Shown: piece after piece, positions 14,286 to 17,961 of the stretch
How positions within the stretch are numbered: position 1 is the first letter of the stretch
Layout of the letters: every line of letters starts with the position of its first letter
NCBI GenBank assembly: GCA_003354055.1
Contig: PIVQ01000073.1
Coordinates: forward strand, 1-17,961
Direction: 5' to 3'
DNA length: 17,961 nucleotides
Source of the DNA: Desulfobacteraceae bacterium
GTDB lineage: Bacteria; Desulfobacterota; Desulfobacteria; Desulfobacterales; Desulfobacteraceae
Position numbers and translations under genes: made by a program
The notes under the pieces: model-generated
Database searches by the model: none
The model's input: only the letters and a program-made list of their open reading frames with translations
Told to the model about the DNA's origin: nothing

Positions 14286-14301
14286 GTTCTCTATAGTGAA
14301 C
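14286..14301. promoter_or_regulatory. Operator-like palindrome near the IclR gene start
   Basis: GTTCTCTATAGTGAAC is palindromic except for one central pair on each side. Read on the minus strand it becomes GTTCACTATAGAGAAC, closely matching the second site at 14466-14481. It lies 20 bases upstream of the IclR start codon, downstream of a possible minus-strand TTGACC -35 box, which suits autorepression. Confidence 0.6.
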
Positions 14302-14438
14302 AAACCATATTAGAACTATCCTTTTTGTTACCCCTGGTCAAGAAAAATTTATCTATTTCCCTAAAATTAGTTTACATGTTACCTATCCTATGCTACTGAA
14401 TTAATAACGTTCCATTAAGATTTAGCTCTAAAGGTGGT

Positions 14439-14481
14439 TTGCATTAAAATTAAAGGGTCAATGCAATTCACTATGCTGAAC
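14439..14481 (+). promoter_or_regulatory. Possible promoter and operator of the aldehyde oxidoreductase operon
   Basis: The operator-like site ATTCACTATGCTGAAC occupies 14466-14481 and shares TTCACTAT-x3-GAAC with the site near the IclR gene. A possible promoter is TTGCAT (14439-14444), 17 bases, then TGCAAT (14462-14467), which would place the operator across the transcription start. TTGCATT and AATGCAA also form a 7-base inverted repeat. The -10 match is only moderate. Confidence 0.45.
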
Positions 14482-14510
14482 AAAAAAATACGATCCGGTT
14501 TGGAGGAACC

Positions 14511-14762
14511 ATGACAAAAGCCAAGGAGAGCTCCTCAACCCAAGAGAGGGCAAAACATCGTACAACAGGGGCATTTCGCTGCCTATCCTGCTTTAACCGT
14601 CTTTCCCCGCCCAAGGGGGCAACACTATATACCTGTCCCAAATGCGAGTATGAATGGCGGGTGGCCTGGTTTACCCCGGAGGAACCCAGAATACGCGGGC
14701 CTGTATGGGAGTCTTATGAGAAATTAAATCAGGCCAAAATGAAGGACAAGGGGGAAAAATAA
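14511..14762 (+). CDS. Small zinc-ribbon protein leading the aldehyde oxidoreductase operon
   Basis: This 83-residue protein has one zinc-ribbon knuckle pair, C24-x2-C27 and C42-x2-C45, in a CLSC...CPKC arrangement, followed by a charged helical tail. TGGAGGAACC precedes the ATG. Its stop is one base before the start of the tungsten enzyme gene, so translation is tightly coupled. Possible roles are a rubredoxin-like or zinc-binding accessory factor for assembly or electron transfer of the enzyme. The two pairs are spaced as in structural zinc ribbons rather than classic rubredoxin. No specific function can be assigned from sequence alone. Confidence 0.8.
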   Translation: MTKAKESSSTQERAKHRTTGAFRCLSCFNRLSPPKGATLYTCPKCEYEWRVAWFTPEEPRIRGPVWESYEKLNQAKMKDKGEK

Positions 14763-14763
14763 T

Positions 14764-16671
14764 ATGTCTCTTTCACGCAAAATCGCCTATATCGATCTGA
14801 CCACAGGCAAAGTTGACACCAAGCCTATCTCCGAAGAACTTCGGCGTAAGTTTTTAGGGGGCCGGGGCCTGGACATGTACCTGCTTTACAACCATACAAA
14901 GGCAGGCGTTGACCCCTTAGGACCCGATAATGTCGCCCTGATCTCTGCGGGGCTGCTGGTGGGCACCCTGGCATCTGCCTCATCCAGAACCCATGTGGGA
15001 GGAAAATCCCCCCTCACCGGTTATGTAGGCTCCGCCAATGTGGGCGGCCATTTCGGGCCGGAGATGCGGCTGGCCGGCTTTGACCACCTGGTAATCACGG
15101 GAAAGGCTGAAAAGCCCGTCTACCTGTGGGTGCACGACAATGAAATCGAGATAAGGGATGCAGGTCACCTCTGGGGCACGGATACCCGTGAAGTTCAGGA
15201 CATGATCCGGCAGGAGCTGGGTGACGATGATATTCAATCCCTGTGCATCGGCCAGGCCGGAGAGAATCTGGTTAAATATGCCTGCATCAGAACGTCGATT
15301 AAGAATGCCGCAGGAAGAACCGGCATCGGCGCCATCTGGGGATCAAAAAATTTAAAGGCCGTGGCTACCAAGGGAATGATAGACATCAACATTGCCCATC
15401 CCCAGGAAGCCCTGGCATACAATAAGGAAATCATCGACCAGGTCATCTCGGCCAAGGTATCCAAAACCATGCAGAAACTGGGCACCCCCTTTATCTGGGG
15501 CGTGACCAACAGCACCGGCCTTGTACGTACCCGTAACTTCCAGTTGAACCAACTGGTCAATGCCGATGATATCGAACCTGAATCCATAGAAGAAGACATG
15601 ATCGGCACTGCCGGCTGCTTCGGCTGCCAGGTTCACTGCCGCGGCAAATACTTCATCAAGGAAGGCAAGTACAAGGGCATCTATGACGAAGGACCCGAAT
15701 ACACCTCCCAGGGGGCATTCGGCGCTGAAGTCGGCTGTACCAGCAAAAACACCGTGCTGGTGTGCAACCACCTGGTCAACTACTATGGCATCGACAACCT
15801 TGAAACCGGCAGCATGATCTCCTGGGCCATGGAACTTTTTGAAAAAGGCATCCTGACTCTGGAGGACACTGACGGACTTGACCTGACCTGGGGAAATGAC
15901 GAAACCGTCATTGAGCTGTGCCATAAAATATCCAAACGTGAAGGCATCGGGGATATCCTGGCGGATGCCCCCCTTGAGGCAGCGGCAAGGATCGGCAAGG
16001 GCTCTGAAAAGTACCTTATCCATGTCAAGGGCATGAGCAACCTGCACTCCGACGAACGCCCCACACCGGGACTGGCACTGAATATTGCGGTCTCTTCCCG
16101 CGGCTCGGACCATCTTCGCGGCAGGCCCGCCATTGACCTCTACCATCTGCCCGAAAAAGTACTGCGCCAGATTTACTCCAACCCCATTCCCTATGACGGA
16201 CCTATTACCTCCGATTACCGGGACTATGAGGGCAAACCCTGGCAGGTCATGTGGCAGGAACACCTGTACTCCACCGTGGACTGCTTAGGCATCTGCAAGT
16301 ACCACACAGTTTTCTTAGGCCCGAACATGCCCGCCTATGAAGAGTGGGTCAAACTGATATACCTGAACACCGGTCTTGAAATGACTGCCGAAGAGATCTA
16401 CCGGGCAGGCGAACGCGGCTACACCCTGGAACGGATGTTCAACATCAGGGAAGGCATGACCCGCGATGACGACAAGCTGGTGGACCGCTACCATGACGAA
16501 CCCACACCATTGGGCCTGCCCGTTGTCCGCGGACGCTCCATTGACCGGGATAAGTTCAAGGTCATGGTGGATGAGTATTACGGCCACCACGAATGGGATG
16601 AAAACGGCGTGCCCACCAAAGAGAAGCTTGCCGCCCTCAGTCTGGACCAGGAACCGTCAAATTTGGTGTAA
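14764..16671 (+). CDS. aorB: Tungsten-containing aldehyde:ferredoxin oxidoreductase, catalytic subunit
   Basis: This 635-residue protein has the full length and key motifs of the aldehyde:ferredoxin oxidoreductase family. It opens with a typical N-terminal strand motif (IAYIDLTTGKVDTKPI) and has GGRGLD and the pterin-binding stretch AGRTGIGAIWGSKNLKA (about 183-199). The 4Fe-4S cluster ligands are C285, C288, C292 and C511, the last in DCLGIC, which also contacts the tungstopterin. Family enzymes oxidise aldehydes to carboxylic acids, or run in reverse, using a bis-pterin tungsten cofactor in the cytoplasm. The genes behind it encode a four-cluster ferredoxin and an FAD protein. That set matches AorABC-type enzymes of anaerobic aromatic degraders, where AorB is the tungsten subunit, so I use that symbol by analogy. 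A BamB-type benzoyl-CoA reductase subunit is in the same superfamily and is a less likely alternative. The start has GGGGG upstream and is one base from the preceding stop. Confidence 0.88.
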   Translation: MSLSRKIAYIDLTTGKVDTKPISEELRRKFLGGRGLDMYLLYNHTKAGVDPLGPDNVALISAGLLVGTLASASSRTHVGGKSPLTGYVGSANVGGHFGPEMRLAGFDHLVITGKAEKPVYLWVHDNEIEIRDAGHLWGTDTREVQDMIRQELGDDDIQSLCIGQAGENLVKYACIRTSIKNAAGRTGIGAIWGSKNLKAVATKGMIDINIAHPQEALAYNKEIIDQVISAKVSKTMQKLGTPFIWGVTNSTGLVRTRNFQLNQLVNADDIEPESIEEDMIGTAGCFGCQVHCRGKYFIKEGKYKGIYDEGPEYTSQGAFGAEVGCTSKNTVLVCNHLVNYYGIDNLETGSMISWAMELFEKGILTLEDTDGLDLTWGNDETVIELCHKISKREGIGDILADAPLEAAARIGKGSEKYLIHVKGMSNLHSDERPTPGLALNIAVSSRGSDHLRGRPAIDLYHLPEKVLRQIYSNPIPYDGPITSDYRDYEGKPWQVMWQEHLYSTVDCLGICKYHTVFLGPNMPAYEEWVKLIYLNTGLEMTAEEIYRAGERGYTLERMFNIREGMTRDDDKLVDRYHDEPTPLGLPVVRGRSIDRDKFKVMVDEYYGHHEWDENGVPTKEKLAALSLDQEPSNLV

Positions 16672-16684
16672 AGGAGTATTAGAT

Positions 16685-17167
16685 ATGGAAAAAGTATTAG
16701 TAATCGATGCAAATAAATGCACGGGTTGCCGCCTGTGCGAACAGGTCTGTTCGGTCATGCATGAAGGTAGTGTCAATCCTCACCGCGCCCGGATCAAAAT
16801 AATGAAGTGGGAGATCGAGGGAGCAGTACTTCCCATGGTCTGCCAGCAATGCGATGAGCCGCCCTGCAGGGACATCTGCCCCATGGGGGCCATTGAAAAA
16901 AATGAGGACACAGGACTTGTCCTGGTGGATTACGACAAGTGTATCGGATGCCGCATGTGCATCTCCGCCTGTCCCTTCGGCGCCATGGATTATGATTTGG
17001 TCGGAAAAAAGGTAATGAAATGCGATCTGTGCGGCGGCGAACCCCAGTGTGTGAGTTTCTGTGATCCAGGCGCCGTCCGGTTTGAAGCCAAAACCGTTAA
17101 CGGCACGGAAACCCGGAAAGCGGCGGCAGAACAGGCCAGGGCCCTGCAGGCTGAAAAGGACCATTAA
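16685..17167 (+). CDS. aorA: Polyferredoxin subunit with four 4Fe-4S clusters
   Basis: This 160-residue protein contains 16 cysteines in four ferredoxin groups: CTGCRLCEQVC, CQQCDEPPCRDIC, CIGCRMCISAC and CDLCGGEPQCVSFC. This is the layout of HycB/DmsB-like electron-transfer subunits and predicts four 4Fe-4S clusters. It would carry electrons between the tungsten subunit and the flavoprotein encoded next. The ATG follows AAGGAG at a ten-base distance, 13 bases after the tungsten gene stop; a longer in-frame reading into the preceding gene has no support. In the AorABC enzyme of Aromatoleum the ferredoxin gene comes before the tungsten gene, whereas here it follows, so the symbol is by role. 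A Lys/Ala/Glu-rich tail of about 25 residues ends the protein. No signal peptide is seen, so it is cytoplasmic. Confidence 0.88.
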   Translation: MEKVLVIDANKCTGCRLCEQVCSVMHEGSVNPHRARIKIMKWEIEGAVLPMVCQQCDEPPCRDICPMGAIEKNEDTGLVLVDYDKCIGCRMCISACPFGAMDYDLVGKKVMKCDLCGGEPQCVSFCDPGAVRFEAKTVNGTETRKAAAEQARALQAEKDH

Positions 17168-17170
17168 GAC

Positions 17171-17961
17171 ATGGGTACCGCAACCATGACGTCCGCTGCA
17201 GCTGAAAGGGCGATTGAGACAGCCATACAGGGGTGGATGCTGGACAACGGCGCGGCAGGATTCCTGCCCCCCTCCCCTGCACCGGAAACCCTGTCCCCGG
17301 ATGACATCCGCGGGATGGGGGCCAACCCGGACTACAGTGAGGCACAGCCCATTGCCCCCGGCACCTGTCTTGTGGAACTCTTCCGCAAAAGCCTGCGGAC
17401 CCACTGGAAAAGGTCTACCGCAGAAAAAGAGACTTCCGGCAAAGGCCGCCCAACAATATCATCAGCGGCCAGGGCGGCCCGGCTGGCTACCCAAATTGCC
17501 CTGGGAGAAGGGCAGCTGTGGATGCTTGATGAACTGCGGGCGCTTACAGCCGACCTTGCGGATAATCCTGCTGCCACCCTTCAAACTGCCTTAACCCACT
17601 TTGAACCGGTATGGCAGGACCATATCCTGGGCAACAGCTGCGGCGCCCCCGACTGCGGGGTCTTAAAGGTAACGCCCTGTCAGAGCGCCTGTCCGGCCCA
17701 TATCGACATCCCGGGATTCATGGCCCTGATAGGTGCCGGAGATTATTCAGGAGCGGTAAACACCATTATCAGGGACAACCCCCTGCCCCATGTCTGCGGA
17801 CTGGTCTGCCCTGCCCCGTGCGAGGATGCCTGTCTGCGCAACGACATGGACGAGCCCATCAACATCAGGCCCCTGAAGGCAGTGGCCGCCCGCATGTCCA
17901 TGGAGGAGGGAAGCTATCCCACACCGGAATCTGCAGCGCCCACCGGCAAACGGGTGGCCGT
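17171..17961 (+). CDS. FAD- and Fe-S-containing oxidoreductase (GltD-like) with a NuoF-like N-terminal extension, partial
   Basis: The frame is open from an ATG three bases after the ferredoxin stop to the right edge, giving 263 residues. Residues about 1-155 resemble the C-terminal helical part of NuoF-type proteins (RLATQIALGEGQLWMLDELR, then a TLxxF-x2-VWQDHI run) but lack that domain's usual clustered cysteines. From 157 comes C157/C162, then a GltD/DPYD-type Fe-S domain with C170, C174, C209, C213, C217 and C221 (CQSACPAHIDIPG and CGLVCPAPCEDAC). The last visible residues, GKRVAV, begin the FAD Rossmann fold. GltD-like proteins exchange electrons between NAD(P)H and iron-sulfur partners, so this is the likely pyridine-nucleotide end of the aldehyde oxidoreductase complex. 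AAAGGA lies ten bases upstream. The second ATG, five codons in, is a possible alternative start. Confidence 0.8.
   Translation, partial: MGTATMTSAAAERAIETAIQGWMLDNGAAGFLPPSPAPETLSPDDIRGMGANPDYSEAQPIAPGTCLVELFRKSLRTHWKRSTAEKETSGKGRPTISSAARAARLATQIALGEGQLWMLDELRALTADLADNPAATLQTALTHFEPVWQDHILGNSCGAPDCGVLKVTPCQSACPAHIDIPGFMALIGAGDYSGAVNTIIRDNPLPHVCGLVCPAPCEDACLRNDMDEPINIRPLKAVAARMSMEEGSYPTPESAAPTGKRVA

Noticed and set aside
15352..16263. 303-codon open frame on the minus strand
   Set aside because: It is a shadow of the GC-rich tungsten oxidoreductase gene and has no family resemblance.
16697..17404. 235-codon open frame on the minus strand
   Set aside because: It is a shadow of the ferredoxin and flavoprotein genes, whose cysteine motifs are clear on the plus strand.

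Overview
The window looks like a stretch of chromosome from a strictly anaerobic, Gram-negative bacterium, most likely a sulfate-reducing or related member of the Desulfobacterota. This is an inference from gene content: a tungsten-type aldehyde:ferredoxin oxidoreductase with polyferredoxin and GltD-like flavoprotein partners, a xanthine-oxidase-family iron-sulfur subunit, an unusual acyl-CoA dehydrogenase and a rhodanese. No ribosomal or other phylogenetic marker is present to confirm it. I see no rRNA, tRNA, CRISPR array or recognisable insertion sequence.

Layout. (1) Positions 1-470, minus strand: the small 2Fe-2S subunit of a molybdenum hydroxylase, followed by the first bases of a gene that is probably its large subunit. 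(2) Positions 468-1008: non-coding, AT-rich. (3) Positions 1009-2992, minus strand: an ArsR-family repressor with a CSCGC motif and a perfect palindromic operator over its promoter, then an acyl-CoA dehydrogenase lacking the usual catalytic glutamate, then a previously unlisted 40-residue protein with a CGCGC core, closed by a strong hairpin. (4) Positions 3057-3645, minus strand: a rhodanese with extra N-terminal cysteines. (5) Positions 3761-13476, plus strand: a polymorphic-toxin locus. A 2263-residue secreted RHS/YD-repeat protein carries Ig-like, carboxypeptidase-regulatory-like, Asp-rich, five NHL and many YD repeats. It ends in an M15-like metallopeptidase tip. A small protein with its own signal peptide follows after 16 bases. 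Next comes a displaced, promoterless RHS cassette: 1.1 kb of gapless RHS core duplication with a different tip and two small membrane proteins. (6) Positions 13490-17961: an IclR-family regulator divergent from a zinc-ribbon protein, a tungsten aldehyde oxidoreductase, a four-cluster ferredoxin and the start of a large FAD/Fe-S protein. Two matching operator-like sites flank the divergent promoter region.

How the parts work together. The right-hand operon resembles AorABC-type NAD(P)-linked aldehyde oxidoreductases: aldehyde is oxidised at the tungstopterin subunit, electrons pass through the ferredoxin, and the flavoprotein exchanges them with a pyridine nucleotide. The IclR protein probably represses it and itself. 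The most notable system is the RHS locus. A Sec signal on the toxin carrier, a peptidoglycan-type peptidase tip and a secreted partner form a consistent picture of a toxin acting in the periplasm with a periplasmic immunity protein. The orphan cassette behind it is a second, different toxin/immunity module held in reserve. The AT-rich tips and partner genes contrast with the RHS core, as expected for recently exchanged cassettes.
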